A stretch of 64,000 bases of DNA from DAOUJI01 sp965219565. GTDB taxonomy: Bacteria; Chloroflexota; Dehalococcoidia; Lucifugimonadales; JAGWBF01. Shown here one piece after another: positions 34,272 to 42,792 of this stretch. The stretch's first letter is position 1. Each line of letters begins with the position of its first letter. The notes under the pieces are model-generated. The model searched no databases and was not told the DNA's origin. It worked only from the letters and a program-made list of their open reading frames with translations. Both the position numbers and the translations under genes were made by a program. The stretch is taken from positions 248,001 through 312,000 of the forward strand of contig OZ244780.1 in NCBI GenBank assembly GCA_965219565.1. The letters run 5' to 3'.

Positions 34272-35036
34272 CTAGCCTTCAATCCGGCTCACCTTGTCCA
34301 AATATGACCTGGCGCCCTTGGCCACCCAGGGGCCCCAGTTGGTCAGGAAGAACCTGACGCCCTGGTCGTAGACACTCTCCAGAGTCTCTTCCCTGGCCAG
34401 AAAACCGGCGGTCCGGCCGGCGTCGACAATCTTCCGAATGCACCGGTCAACCGTTTCGGTGACCTCTCGCGGCTCCGGCTCCGCGCTCCAGGGGTTCCAA
34501 GGAACACCCATAGACGCGGCCAGGTCCGACGGGGCCATGAAGAATACATCGATGTTGTCCACGGTGAGAATCTCGTCCAGGTTTTCCACCGCCTCGACCT
34601 CTTCTATGAAGGCGATGACCAGGGTCTCCTCGTTGGCCGTGCGGTAGTAGTCAGGCTCGCCGTAGGACTGGCGTCCGGCGCCCATGCCGCGATAACCCAA
34701 TGGCGAGTATTTGGCCGACTTGGCGGCCTTCTCGGCCTCTGCTTTGGTGTTCACGTGGGGAACGGCGATGCCAGTGCAGCCCGAGTCCAGGGTGCGGGTT
34801 ATGAGGGAAGTGTCGTTGGTGGTCACCCGGCACACCGATGTGACGCCCCAGAGGTCGCAGGCCCTGGTGGAATTGGTCAACTGCTCCCAGGTGGTGGGGG
34901 CGTGTTCAGTCTCGATCCAGAGTCCGTCAAATCCGAACTGGCCCAAGAAATCTATGGTTTCGGGGTTATTTAGGCCTCCTACGACAGTAGCGGTCTTGCC
35001 TTCTTGCAGCTTGCGTTTGACCTTGTTGGGTTTGAT
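34272..35036 (-). CDS. HpcH/HpaI aldolase family protein, probable ATC start
   Basis: This protein of 254 residues is a class II, metal-dependent aldolase of the HpcH/HpaI family, which splits 4-hydroxy-2-oxo acids into pyruvate and an aldehyde. Family blocks include LWIETEHA (near residue 40), SPLGYRGMG, AFIEEVEAVENLDEIL, and VFFMAPSDLAASMGV, which carries the metal-ligand Asp region. The conserved N-terminus (KPNKVKRKLQEGKTATVVGG, then LNNPETIDFLGQFGFDG) is present in frame but has no ATG, GTG or TTG before it. A TAA stop lies two codons upstream of ATC 35036, so ATC is the only start that keeps the whole domain. A TTG at 34946 would delete the first 30 residues. The ribosome site (AGGT) is weak. 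Sequencing error is the alternative. Confidence 0.82.
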   Translation of the reverse strand: MKPNKVKRKLQEGKTATVVGGLNNPETIDFLGQFGFDGLWIETEHAPTTWEQLTNSTRACDLWGVTSVCRVTTNDTSLITRTLDSGCTGIAVPHVNTKAEAEKAAKSAKYSPLGYRGMGAGRQSYGEPDYYRTANEETLVIAFIEEVEAVENLDEILTVDNIDVFFMAPSDLAASMGVPWNPWSAEPEPREVTETVDRCIRKIVDAGRTAGFLAREETLESVYDQGVRFFLTNWGPWVAKGARSYLDKVSRIEG

Positions 35037-35485
35037 GTCTTACCTGCTGTCTCCAACCTAAATAGATAAAGTTGGCGAATCTTTATTTTCCCAACATCGG
35101 ATTGTACTTATGGCCGTTTTACACGTCAAGCGGTGGCATCCTCCCTTCGCCAGCCCGTTAAACTGCCATTCCGAACGAACCGAGAAATCAAAGAAGGTTC
35201 TCCAAAGTTGAATGCGCTCTTGGAGACGGCTTCATGCGTTTTTGAGGTTGCATTTTTCGTTGGACGCTCTTTGTAAAACCACCATTTTAGGGTCTTCGCG
35301 CTCCTGTCCCGTCGTTCCGGCGACGGCCGGAATCCAGAGGCGCTGCCTCTTGTCGCAAGGTTGTCTGGACACTGACCTGCTTCGTTGCAGCGGCGATGGG
35401 GACCTGCCTGGCGTCCACAACAAGTGGTTTTCCCACGCGCCAATGTATATAGTATTGAACGCTATAAACCCAGGAGCGTCTTCTT
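35037..35485. other. intergenic stretch with a dispersed repeat
   Basis: No gene is seen. A repeat of the well-known type GTCGTTCCGGCGACGGCCGG-AATCCAG lies at 35311-35337, and its palindromic core CCGGCGACGGCCGG can form a hairpin. Just before the CoA-transferase gene a possible -10 (TATAGTATTGAAC region, 35447-35459) is seen without a clear -35. Confidence 0.5.
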
Positions 35486-36733
35486 ATGGACTCAAACGGC
35501 CCTTCCCTCCCGGTCCCCGAATTCGGACCTCTCCAGGGGGTGCGAATCCTATCCACCGGCTCCATGATTGCCCAGCCCTTTGCCGCAGAGTTGGCAGCGG
35601 AGATGGGCGCCCAGGTCATCCAGGTGGAGCGGCCCGGTGGCGGCGACGTCATGTGGCGGAAGCTGGACTTCCCTGTGGACGGCCCCGATGGAGCGGCCAT
35701 AGCCCTGGGTTGGATGCAAGACCACCGCAACACCTTCCATGTCACGTTGGACTTGGCTTCAAAAGAGGGGAGGGAGCTTTTCCTGGACCTGGTCAAGAAA
35801 GTCGACATCTGGATGGAAAGCTCCAAGCCGGGCGTCTACGCCCAGTGGGGTCTTGATGACGAGACGGTCCTAGAGGCGAACCCACGCTTGGTCATCACCC
35901 ATGTATCAGGCTACGGGCAGGAGGGCCATCCCGACTACCTGGGACGGGCATCCTACGACTTCATAGCCCAGGGGTTCGCCGGGTTAATGCACCTTAACGG
36001 GTTCCCGGAGCCGGAGCCTCCGGTACGGATGGTCCCCAGCATGGGAGATTTCATCTCGGCCCTGTTCTGCCTCTGGTCCTCCCTGGCCGGATATATTTCG
36101 GCCCAAAACACGGGACGCGGACAGGCGGTGGACGTGGCAATGCACGAAGCCATTCACCGGCTCCTTGGCGGCACCATGATGGCTTATTTCGAGAAGGGCC
36201 TGGTGCGCACTCGGGGTGGCAACCGCGCCACGGCCTTCCAGCCATACGACGTCTACAAGGCCCGGGACGGTTGGGTAATCATCGCCGCCATCGGAAACGT
36301 ATTCGACCGCGTCTGCAATGTCATCGGCCTCGACCCCTCGGCAGAGAAGTGGCGGGTGGCCCACGTGGATATAGAATCTCCAGAGGGCATAGAGTTCGAC
36401 GCCCTTCTCAGGGGTTGGGTGGAAGAACACACCGTGGACGAGACTGTCGGTGCCATGAACGAGGCCCGGGTGGCCTGTGGGCCTATAATGACGGCCAGCG
36501 ACATCGCGCAGGACCCCCACTACCAGGCACGAAACGTCCACATAGAATGGGAAGACCTCCAACTGGGCAGAAAGGTCAAGGGCACGGGGGTCGTGCCCAA
36601 GTTCTCCCGGACTCCCGGAGAGATTTGGAGGGGTTCGGTGCCTGCCGGACATGACAACCAGACCGTGTTCGGTGACTGGCTAAGAGTAACCTCGGAGACC
36701 TTGGAGGGTCTTAAGAGCAAGGGGATAATCTAA
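35486..36733 (+). CDS. CoA-transferase family III (CaiB/BaiF-like)
   Basis: This 415-residue protein is a family III CoA-transferase, which moves CoA between carboxylic acids through an aspartyl-CoA anhydride. It has the N-terminal Rossmann part (LQGVRILSTGSMIAQPFAAE, EMGAQVIQVERPGGGD) and the DLASKEGRELFLDL block. The catalytic Asp lies in GRASYDFIAQGFAGLM. The C-terminal half has the DVAMHEAIHRLLGG and KARDGWVIIAAIGN segments. ATG 35486 lacks a strong Shine-Dalgarno site. A small unknown gene follows after 38 bp with a very good ribosome site. Its CoA acceptor is unknown; an organic acid from the aldolase or monooxygenase pathways nearby is possible. Confidence 0.92.
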   Translation: MDSNGPSLPVPEFGPLQGVRILSTGSMIAQPFAAELAAEMGAQVIQVERPGGGDVMWRKLDFPVDGPDGAAIALGWMQDHRNTFHVTLDLASKEGRELFLDLVKKVDIWMESSKPGVYAQWGLDDETVLEANPRLVITHVSGYGQEGHPDYLGRASYDFIAQGFAGLMHLNGFPEPEPPVRMVPSMGDFISALFCLWSSLAGYISAQNTGRGQAVDVAMHEAIHRLLGGTMMAYFEKGLVRTRGGNRATAFQPYDVYKARDGWVIIAAIGNVFDRVCNVIGLDPSAEKWRVAHVDIESPEGIEFDALLRGWVEEHTVDETVGAMNEARVACGPIMTASDIAQDPHYQARNVHIEWEDLQLGRKVKGTGVVPKFSRTPGEIWRGSVPAGHDNQTVFGDWLRVTSETLEGLKSKGII

Positions 36734-36771
36734 AAGGGACGACGAACCACAAAACGACCTAGGAGGCGACG

Positions 36772-37167
36772 GTGTTTAAGGGAACGCTGGAGCAGTTTGG
36801 TGACGTCAAAGTCATAGGCATGGACACCATCTCCGACTTGGTGGAGGAGGACGCGGGCTCGGTGATAGTTTGTGCCTCCCACGGGGGCGTCAGTTCAGGC
36901 TCCTACGCCTGCAGGCATCCAATGCTGGCGGTCTTTTTCAACGACGCCGGCGTAGGCAAGGAAGACGCAGGCATCGCGGCCCTGGCCATGCTGGAGGAGA
37001 AGGGCGCGCCGGGCCTCACCTATAGCCACAACTCGGCCCGGATAGGCGACGTGCAGGACGCCTGGGCCAACGGAATCATCTCCCACCTCAACGATTCAGC
37101 CTCCAAAGCTGGCTTCCAAAAGGGCCAGTCGGTCCAGGATGCCCTGAAGAGGTTTGCTGGAGCGTAG
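36772..37167 (+). CDS. conserved hypothetical protein downstream of CoA-transferase
   Basis: I do not recognise this 131-residue soluble protein. It has the look of an alpha/beta enzyme-like domain. A strand-rich start (VKVIGMDTISDLV, SVIVCASHGGVSSG) is followed by a segment with Cys and His (SYACRHPMLAVFFNDAGVG) and a helical C-terminus. The ASHGG and NSARIGD motifs look like conserved loops. It starts at GTG 36772, just after AGGAGG (36761-36766), and is 38 bp from the CoA-transferase stop, so the two are probably an operon and functionally linked. Confidence 0.7.
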   Translation: MFKGTLEQFGDVKVIGMDTISDLVEEDAGSVIVCASHGGVSSGSYACRHPMLAVFFNDAGVGKEDAGIAALAMLEEKGAPGLTYSHNSARIGDVQDAWANGIISHLNDSASKAGFQKGQSVQDALKRFAGA

Positions 37168-37223
37168 CCGAGCCGGCCGGAATTGAAGCGGACGGAGACC
37201 GATAACTGTCTTGGTGGGTAGGG

Positions 37224-37421
37224 TTAGCCGTTGCCGCTGGAAGAAGGACCAGTTTCGGACCGATATTCTTCGACTAGGAGGGCCACGTCGTCAGGACTTA
37301 AGCCTTGCTCCCGAACTCTCTGTTCACCGTATTCGAGGAGTTGCTTCCACTCGCACTCCTCGTTATGAGATAGGGTTTTCTCCTGAAAGAACTCGTTGTT
37401 GTACTGACCTTGCTGCTTCAT
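37224..37421 (-). CDS. small hypothetical protein
   Basis: This possible 65-residue hydrophilic protein has an acidic helical C-terminal half (LSPDDVALLVEEYRSE). It has a weak ribosome site and no family that I recognise. It follows the ammonium transporter gene by 43 bp on the same strand, so could be the last gene of that transcript. Coding is plausible from its natural-looking sequence but not certain. Confidence 0.4.
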   Translation of the reverse strand: MKQQGQYNNEFFQEKTLSHNEECEWKQLLEYGEQRVREQGLSPDDVALLVEEYRSETGPSSSGNG

Positions 37422-37464
37422 TGTCGGTCAACTATCTGATACTCCGTCTGGCTGCGCCACCCGG

Positions 37465-38892
37465 TCAGTCGTCGTCTTCCATGTCGGGCATGAGGACGAA
37501 CTCGGGGTAGGACTCGATGCCCAATTCCCCTGCGTCCTGGCCCAGTTGCTCTACCACGCGGGACACCCGGGCTCCCATAGTCTTGTTCAGGGCTTGCCAC
37601 AAGCCCCATGAGACGACGAACACGAACGCTCCTATCGAGAGCACGCCAATAAGCTGCACATGGAAGGTCGCCCCTCCTGCTATGCAGGCCGCCAGGGTCC
37701 CCCAGACTCCGGCGAATAGGTGAGCCGGGGTCGCTCCGACTACGTCGTCCAGCTTGACCTTTTCCAGGAACTTGAGCCCAGCAACGCACAGCGTCCCGCC
37801 GATGGCGCCGATGATCACGGCCCAATAGTGATCGACGAAGGTCGGGGCGGCTGTGATAGACACCAGCCCCGCTATCGCGCCGTTCAGCCCGGCGAACAGG
37901 TCAATGCGCCCCAGGATGGGACGCGAGGCGATAATGGCGGCCATGACTCCTGCCGCCGCCGCCAGGGTGGTGTTGGCCAGCACGACGCTCATTGCCACGG
38001 CGTCGGCCGCGCTGCCCAGCGCCAACTGGGAGCCTCCGTTGAAGCCGAACCAGCCGAACCACAGGATGAAGACGCCCAGCGTCACCACCAGGATGTTGGA
38101 GGGCGGTGTGGGACGGACCGTGCCGTCGCGCCGGAACTTGCCCAGCCTGGGACCGACGACTAATATGCCCGCTAGGGCCGCCCAGCCTCCGGTGCTGTGC
38201 ACGATGGTCGAACCGGCGAAGTCCTGGAACCCCAGTTCGTTCAGCCAGCCGCCTCCCCACGTCCAGGCGCCCACTATGGGATATATGATCATTGTCAGCA
38301 GTAGCGTGAACAGGAAGAATGACCACATTTTGACCCGCTCGGCCAAAGAGCCGGACACTATGGAGGCCGCTGTTGCCACGAACACCATCTGGAAGAACCA
38401 GTCGGACATCGTGGCGTAGCCAGGCCCGTCCTGTACCACGGCGGATGCGGCGCCTTCCTGACCGCCCAACAAGGCTATCTCGTCAGCCGACGGTCCGTAC
38501 AGCGCTTTGAAGGAGCCGATGAGGCCGCTGAAGTCAGCGCCGAACAGGGTAAGCTCTCTATCAACTCCGACGTACATCAGGTTGTAGCCGATGAAGAAGT
38601 ACGCGAGGCCGGCGATGGAGTAGAGTCCGATGTTCTTCAGGCAAATCATTGCGGCGTTCTTGGTGCGCACGGAGCCGGACTCCAGCATGGTAAACCCGGC
38701 GCACATCCACATGACCAGCGCGCCCCAGACGAGGAAAGCGAAGGTGTTGAAGACAAAGGCGGTTTCCTCTTCGACGCCGGCCGCGTGAGCCACAGCGGGC
38801 TTGACTAGGAAGAAAACCAGGGCAACAATCCCGCTCGCCGCCAAAATGGCTGCGGGGCGGCGGTGTGAAAGGATGTGGACTAACGCCGTCAA
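37465..38892 (-). CDS. amt: ammonium transporter, Amt family
   Basis: This 475-residue channel of the Amt/Mep/Rh family has eleven helices after a signal-like N-terminal segment ending near AHAAG. It includes the helix-1 AFVFNTFAFLVWGALVMWMCAG, the conserved FTMLESG, and later the DFAGSTIVHSTGGWAALAG block with the pore-related His. The C-terminal cytoplasmic tail is 50 residues and is where a PII protein would bind. The start is TTG 38892, 7 nt after GGAG. No glnB/glnK gene follows, contrary to the usual amt-glnK pair. It imports ammonium under nitrogen limitation. Confidence 0.95.
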   Translation of the reverse strand: MTALVHILSHRRPAAILAASGIVALVFFLVKPAVAHAAGVEEETAFVFNTFAFLVWGALVMWMCAGFTMLESGSVRTKNAAMICLKNIGLYSIAGLAYFFIGYNLMYVGVDRELTLFGADFSGLIGSFKALYGPSADEIALLGGQEGAASAVVQDGPGYATMSDWFFQMVFVATAASIVSGSLAERVKMWSFFLFTLLLTMIIYPIVGAWTWGGGWLNELGFQDFAGSTIVHSTGGWAALAGILVVGPRLGKFRRDGTVRPTPPSNILVVTLGVFILWFGWFGFNGGSQLALGSAADAVAMSVVLANTTLAAAAGVMAAIIASRPILGRIDLFAGLNGAIAGLVSITAAPTFVDHYWAVIIGAIGGTLCVAGLKFLEKVKLDDVVGATPAHLFAGVWGTLAACIAGGATFHVQLIGVLSIGAFVFVVSWGLWQALNKTMGARVSRVVEQLGQDAGELGIESYPEFVLMPDMEDDD

Positions 38893-39467
38893 AGGGATTC
38901 TCCTAGATGCTTTAAGGAACCCTACGAGAGGCGGCGGGACCGCCTTGAATCGGCAGTGGGGTCTATTCTATCACTCCCTTTGACTCTATTCATAACGACC
39001 GGGGGAGATGATCAGGGTCATTCGATTATTCACCCTCACCCCAACCCTCTCCCGTCAAGGGCGAGGGGGCATTGTCCCTTCTCCACTGGCGGGAGAAGGC
39101 TAGGATGAGGGGGGAAAGGCCTGTTAGGGATAAGCGGAATAGGAGAAGCGGGTACAATCGAAAGACCCTGGGGAGATGATAACCCCGTCGTGGCGCACCA
39201 CCCAGGAATGTGAATTCTTCCTTCACGAACGGTCATCGCACCACTGGCTCTGCGCGGACGTATAATTGTTTCGGCTGCCAGTGCGGGTTCCTGTTGGTGA
39301 GACCATAAAACGTCTAACAGTAGTGTAATACTCCGAACGTTCCCAAGCACCGCTGCAAGACTGTGGTTGGTCTGGTCGGGGTGGTAACTCGGAGAGGCTG
39401 CAACTGCTGTGAGTGTTCACTGTCGGAGGGCGGAGACACAAGTGGGTCGGTATACAAGGGGAGGTGC
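38893..39467. other. intergenic stretch with a dispersed hairpin repeat
   Basis: No gene is recognised in these 575 bases. The part 39030-39118 is a CCCTCTCCC-family repeat (CACCCTCACCCCAACCCTCT, then GGCGAGGGGG and a second arm TCTCCACTGGCGGGAGAAGG). The rest shows no clear signal, though it must hold the amt promoter (minus) and that of the HEPN-like gene (plus). Confidence 0.5.
39030..39118. repeat. intergenic hairpin repeat, CCCTCTCCC family, copy 2
   Basis: This is related to the element at 16268-16339 but in the opposite orientation: CACCCTCACCCCAACCCTCT is the reverse complement of the AGAGGGTTGGGGTGAGGG seen there. It lies between two divergent genes, not at a gene end. Confidence 0.7.
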
Positions 39468-40016
39468 ATGAACATGGAGGAAGAACAGGAATTGACCGAG
39501 GAGGTGTTGACCGCCACGAAATGGCTAACTGACGAAGATTCTAAGTGCTTCGAGGACAGGCCTTCACGGCTCGAATGCCTAATCGACAATTCACCGGCCG
39601 GGGAATATTGGACCTTTCCCGGCGGCCTACTTGCCAATAGCCTATTCGAAGAAGCGCGATATTGTTTTGTGTACGCCCAGTTTTTGGCAACAATCCTCTT
39701 GGGTCTCTCATACATCGAACGAACTCTTGCGGCGTTATTCTATGGAGAAGGCCGTAACGACCTTGAGCCTGCAGGTCTCTCAGTCTTACTTAGAGAAGCC
39801 CATACCGATGGCCTTATAGGTGGCAGCGAATTCCTGGATTTGGAGAGAGTTCGCGAAAAGCGGAATGCCTACGCTCACTTTCGTAGGCCAGGAAATGAGG
39901 ACAGCGTGGAATACAGGGCAATTCTTGAAGATGAAGCGCCCGACACTGTCATCGAGCAGGATGCGAAGGCTGTGGTCACGACCGTGCTTCGTATGGTTGC
40001 TAAGAATACAATCTGA
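39468..40016 (+). CDS. HEPN-like hypothetical protein
   Basis: This 182-residue, mainly helical protein carries the motif REKRNAYAHF near residue 135, which fits the R-x4-6-H signature of HEPN ribonuclease domains (RN-x-x-x-H). Helices around LFEEARYCFVYAQFLATILL and SYIERTLAALFYG match the bundle that precedes this motif. I start at ATG 39468, directly after AAGGGGAGG; the longer in-frame reading back to 39363 looks non-coding. Its base composition is less GC-rich than its neighbours, which suggests transfer. It stands alone, with no antitoxin partner seen. A role in RNA cleavage during stress or defence is possible but unproven. Confidence 0.65.
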   Translation: MNMEEEQELTEEVLTATKWLTDEDSKCFEDRPSRLECLIDNSPAGEYWTFPGGLLANSLFEEARYCFVYAQFLATILLGLSYIERTLAALFYGEGRNDLEPAGLSVLLREAHTDGLIGGSEFLDLERVREKRNAYAHFRRPGNEDSVEYRAILEDEAPDTVIEQDAKAVVTTVLRMVAKNTI

Positions 40017-40249
40017 TCTCCTGTGGCTGTATCTGTGAAGGGGTCCCGTAGTGAGCTGGACGGCCATGGACCGATGCCATCTGACCGGCACAAACAGTGG
40101 AAACCCGACTTCTTCAACCACCTCGATCGAAAGATGAACGGGTGTATCGGGTCACCTAGCGGGATGGAATTCGTCGAAACCGACTCCAATATACGAGACA
40201 AGCTATAGTATGCCAAAGAGCGGCTGTTGAAGCGTGCGGCAGCGGTGCG

Positions 40250-40900
40250 TCAGTAGATATGGCCCTGCATCGAGGCTACAACCGCCGTCTCGATGTCGTC
40301 GATGGCCTGGGACATGGCCTGCCCTATGAGGTCCAGCCTACGCACCTGCTGGATGCGGCTGGCGGCCTGCTCAAGCTCTCTTTTGGACAGTATCTCGTTG
40401 AAGATGCCGCAAGCGTCGGCCAGGCAGATAATCATAATGTCGCGGGGATCGGGAATCTCGTCGCTGAACAGCGTCCCCATGATTCGCAGCTTCACCTCGC
40501 GTTCGGCCTTGCCGTCGATGGCCGGGTAGCGTCTGGACCGGAACACCCACAGGAAGCGGTCTTCCTGGCGTTCCAGGATGTCGGCGGACACCAGACGCGA
40601 AAGAGCCTCCTCCCTTATCTCTGGGGCGCTCTTCGCGGTGCGTTCCACCCAGTAGCGGGTGTCGCCCTTCTCCCCGGCTTCTATGTCGGCCAGCGTGGGG
40701 TCCAGGAGGCTGTCGCCGGTGGGTGTGGGGTCGACCAGTATCAGATGTTCCAAGTCGGTGTCGATGCGGTTCTCCATCGCCAAGTCCATCAACACTCCGC
40801 CGGCGATGGCGTAGTCCAGCGACCAGCTGGGCACGTGTACGAATCTTCCGTCCTCGTCGCGGAGCAGGAGCAGGACGATTTCTTCAACGAATCTCAGCAT
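40250..40900 (-). CDS. GPP34 (GOLPH3/VPS74-like) domain protein
   Basis: This 216-residue protein matches the GPP34 family: MLRFVEEIVLLLLRDEDGRF at the start, then LDYAIAGGVLMDLAMENRID, VDPTPTGDSLLDPTLADI and the ERQEDRFLWVFRSRRYPAID region. In eukaryotes GOLPH3/VPS74 binds phosphatidylinositol 4-phosphate and Golgi enzymes. Bacterial members are frequent in actinobacteria and Chloroflexota but have no settled role. I start at ATG 40900, 9 nt after AAGGGG; a TTG at 40921 is the alternative. No operon partner is seen. Confidence 0.82.
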   Translation of the reverse strand: MLRFVEEIVLLLLRDEDGRFVHVPSWSLDYAIAGGVLMDLAMENRIDTDLEHLILVDPTPTGDSLLDPTLADIEAGEKGDTRYWVERTAKSAPEIREEALSRLVSADILERQEDRFLWVFRSRRYPAIDGKAEREVKLRIMGTLFSDEIPDPRDIMIICLADACGIFNEILSKRELEQAASRIQQVRRLDLIGQAMSQAIDDIETAVVASMQGHIY

Positions 40901-41152
40901 GACGCTTGTCCCCTTCCCCAAACAGGCTCACTCTAGTGGTTTCTCTGGTGTATCGTGGCGCTAGCGTATTTAAGAATAGTATACCTTGGCGCCCGATGTA
41001 AGCCTAGCCTATACCAAAAGCAGACTTGAACGCATTCGTTCATACGTCCATCCAGTGCTCCTGAATCGCCGCTAAAAGGTTTCGGACGTCGGCGGCAGAA
41101 GCTACAGTGAACGCGATCCCCTTGCGGGGGTAGAATTATCTGCGAAAGAACG

Positions 41153-41572
41153 ATGTCGTACACTTTCCCGATTTTGACGGTTTGCACAGCGCTGTTCGTC
41201 CTGCGTGTGCTTGGTCAGGCTCTGGTCGTGACCCGCGCTCCGCGATGGCTTCCGTCCAACGAGCACTGGTACTCAGGTCTCATGCCTTACAAGTATCTGT
41301 TGCCGTCGCAGTTGGCGCTTCTGGCCGTCATGGTCGAGATAACGGTGGGCATCTACAGGGACGAGGGGCCGTTCGCTGCGGGTTGGTGGGGCGCAGCCGC
41401 TCCGTATCTTGCGGTCTTGTCGTGGATATATTTTGGGTCAATGGTTCTGCGTTACGTACTGACGATGGCGCTGCGCCCAGAGTTGCGGTGGTTCCGGCGC
41501 ACGATTCCGATATGGCTTCACATGGTCCTGGCAGTCGCGCTATGGGCTTTCGCAGATTATCACTGGGAGTGA
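41153..41572 (+). CDS. small membrane protein, unknown
   Basis: This 139-residue protein has four predicted membrane helices (residues about 5-25, 50-68, 78-100 and 117-135). The charged loop after the first helix reads RAPRWLPSNEHWYSG. I do not recognise the family. The sequence has a natural membrane-protein pattern and starts at ATG 41153 with a weak ribosome site. Its 3' end overlaps the convergent flavin monooxygenase gene by 13 bp. Confidence 0.75.
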   Translation: MSYTFPILTVCTALFVLRVLGQALVVTRAPRWLPSNEHWYSGLMPYKYLLPSQLALLAVMVEITVGIYRDEGPFAAGWWGAAAPYLAVLSWIYFGSMVLRYVLTMALRPELRWFRRTIPIWLHMVLAVALWAFADYHWE

Positions 41573-42681
41573 CTATGTGCGATAAGCCGTGCTATCCGCT
41601 TGGCGTCGATGCGGATATTGTAAAGGCCTCCTCGCCCATCGTAGTTGTGGCCGACGAAATATAGGTCCGGATGGTCCGCGCTCCGCACCCTGTCCAGGCG
41701 GCGGGCGAACCCACATCCGTCCCTGGCGTCATAGTCGCCCATCCATTCGGTCGAGGCACGATACCCGGTTGCCAGCATCACTGTGTCGCCGACCCATTCG
41801 GTTCCGTCCGTGAAGCGGACGCCGTTTTCGCTAAATTCGGCCACGCCGGGCATCAGGCGCACCCGCCCAGCATCGATATGGTCCACTATAGCTCGATCTA
41901 TCACTGGAACGTCCTGGCAGCCGCCGAATCCTCCCTTCCTCGGCAAAGCGGGAGGGCTGCGCTTCAGAAGACTGCCGATAAGGCCGCTCCCACGTACAAT
42001 CCGCCTCTGCATGGGTCCCGGAAGCCAGGACATCGACCAGCCCAAGTATTGGGACGGGATGCCTGCGATGCTTCTTGGGATGACGTTGGCTCCCGACCGC
42101 ACGGACAGCGCAACTTTCATCCCTGCGTTGGCGAGTTCCGAGGCTATCTCGGCCGCAGAGTTCCCAATCCCGACCACCAATATCGATTGCCCCATGCGCT
42201 CTTCGGGCCGCCTGTACTCCGTGCTGTGGAACATTAGCCCGGTATAGGAGGACGCCCGGGGGAAATTGGGAGTCACCGGTGAGGACATGATTCCCGTTGC
42301 AACCACGACGGCCCTGGACTGGTACCGGCCAGACCGGGTTTCGACCGTCCAACCCCCGTTTTCCCGCTGTAGTCCCTTCGCTTCAACACCAGTCCGGATG
42401 GGCAGTTGGAACCTATCTACGTAGTTCTCAAGGTAGGAGGTGAACTCTGACCGAGTGGGAAACAGGGATGTCCCTGCCGGGAACGGCATTCCGGGCAGTG
42501 AGCTGAGGTGTTTGCCGGTGTGCAGCCTCAGGCTGTCGTAGACGTGTCCCCACATCCACCCGGCATGGTCTCCCCGTTCGAGGATGACGTTGGAAATGCG
42601 CCGTTCAGTCAGTTGCTGGGAGACTGCCAGCCCTCCCGGCCCTCCGCCCACGATGACGACATCGGAACTCTCAACCGACAA
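41560..42681 (-). CDS. flavin-containing monooxygenase / NAD(P)-binding oxidoreductase
   Basis: This 373-residue FAD- and NADPH-dependent protein resembles the FMO group. The FAD motif GGGPGG is at residues 12-17, the NADPH motif GIGNSA near 170, and an ATGY element near 305. The LRLHTGKHLSSLPGMPFP block is as in FMO/CzcO-like proteins, which are often annotated as potassium or trace-metal oxidoreductases. It lacks the full Baeyer-Villiger fingerprint that the neighbour at 44158 has. Translation starts at TTG 42681. It lies downstream of the nitrile hydratase-like genes on the same strand with a 111-bp gap, and may be co-transcribed with them. Confidence 0.85.
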   Translation of the reverse strand: MSVESSDVVIVGGGPGGLAVSQQLTERRISNVILERGDHAGWMWGHVYDSLRLHTGKHLSSLPGMPFPAGTSLFPTRSEFTSYLENYVDRFQLPIRTGVEAKGLQRENGGWTVETRSGRYQSRAVVVATGIMSSPVTPNFPRASSYTGLMFHSTEYRRPEERMGQSILVVGIGNSAAEIASELANAGMKVALSVRSGANVIPRSIAGIPSQYLGWSMSWLPGPMQRRIVRGSGLIGSLLKRSPPALPRKGGFGGCQDVPVIDRAIVDHIDAGRVRLMPGVAEFSENGVRFTDGTEWVGDTVMLATGYRASTEWMGDYDARDGCGFARRLDRVRSADHPDLYFVGHNYDGRGGLYNIRIDAKRIARLIAHSHSQ

Positions 42682-42792
42682 TTCGTTCAGACCGCCTCAC
42701 TCGCCTTCCATGCCTCGGCCAGCGGTTCTCCCCGTCTGTGATGCCCCGACCCGGGTCCCTCGTTCCGGTTCGACAGGGAGGATGATTCACTG

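Noticed and set aside
34272..34946. TTG at 34946 as start of the aldolase
   Set aside because: It would remove 30 conserved N-terminal residues that are present in frame upstream.
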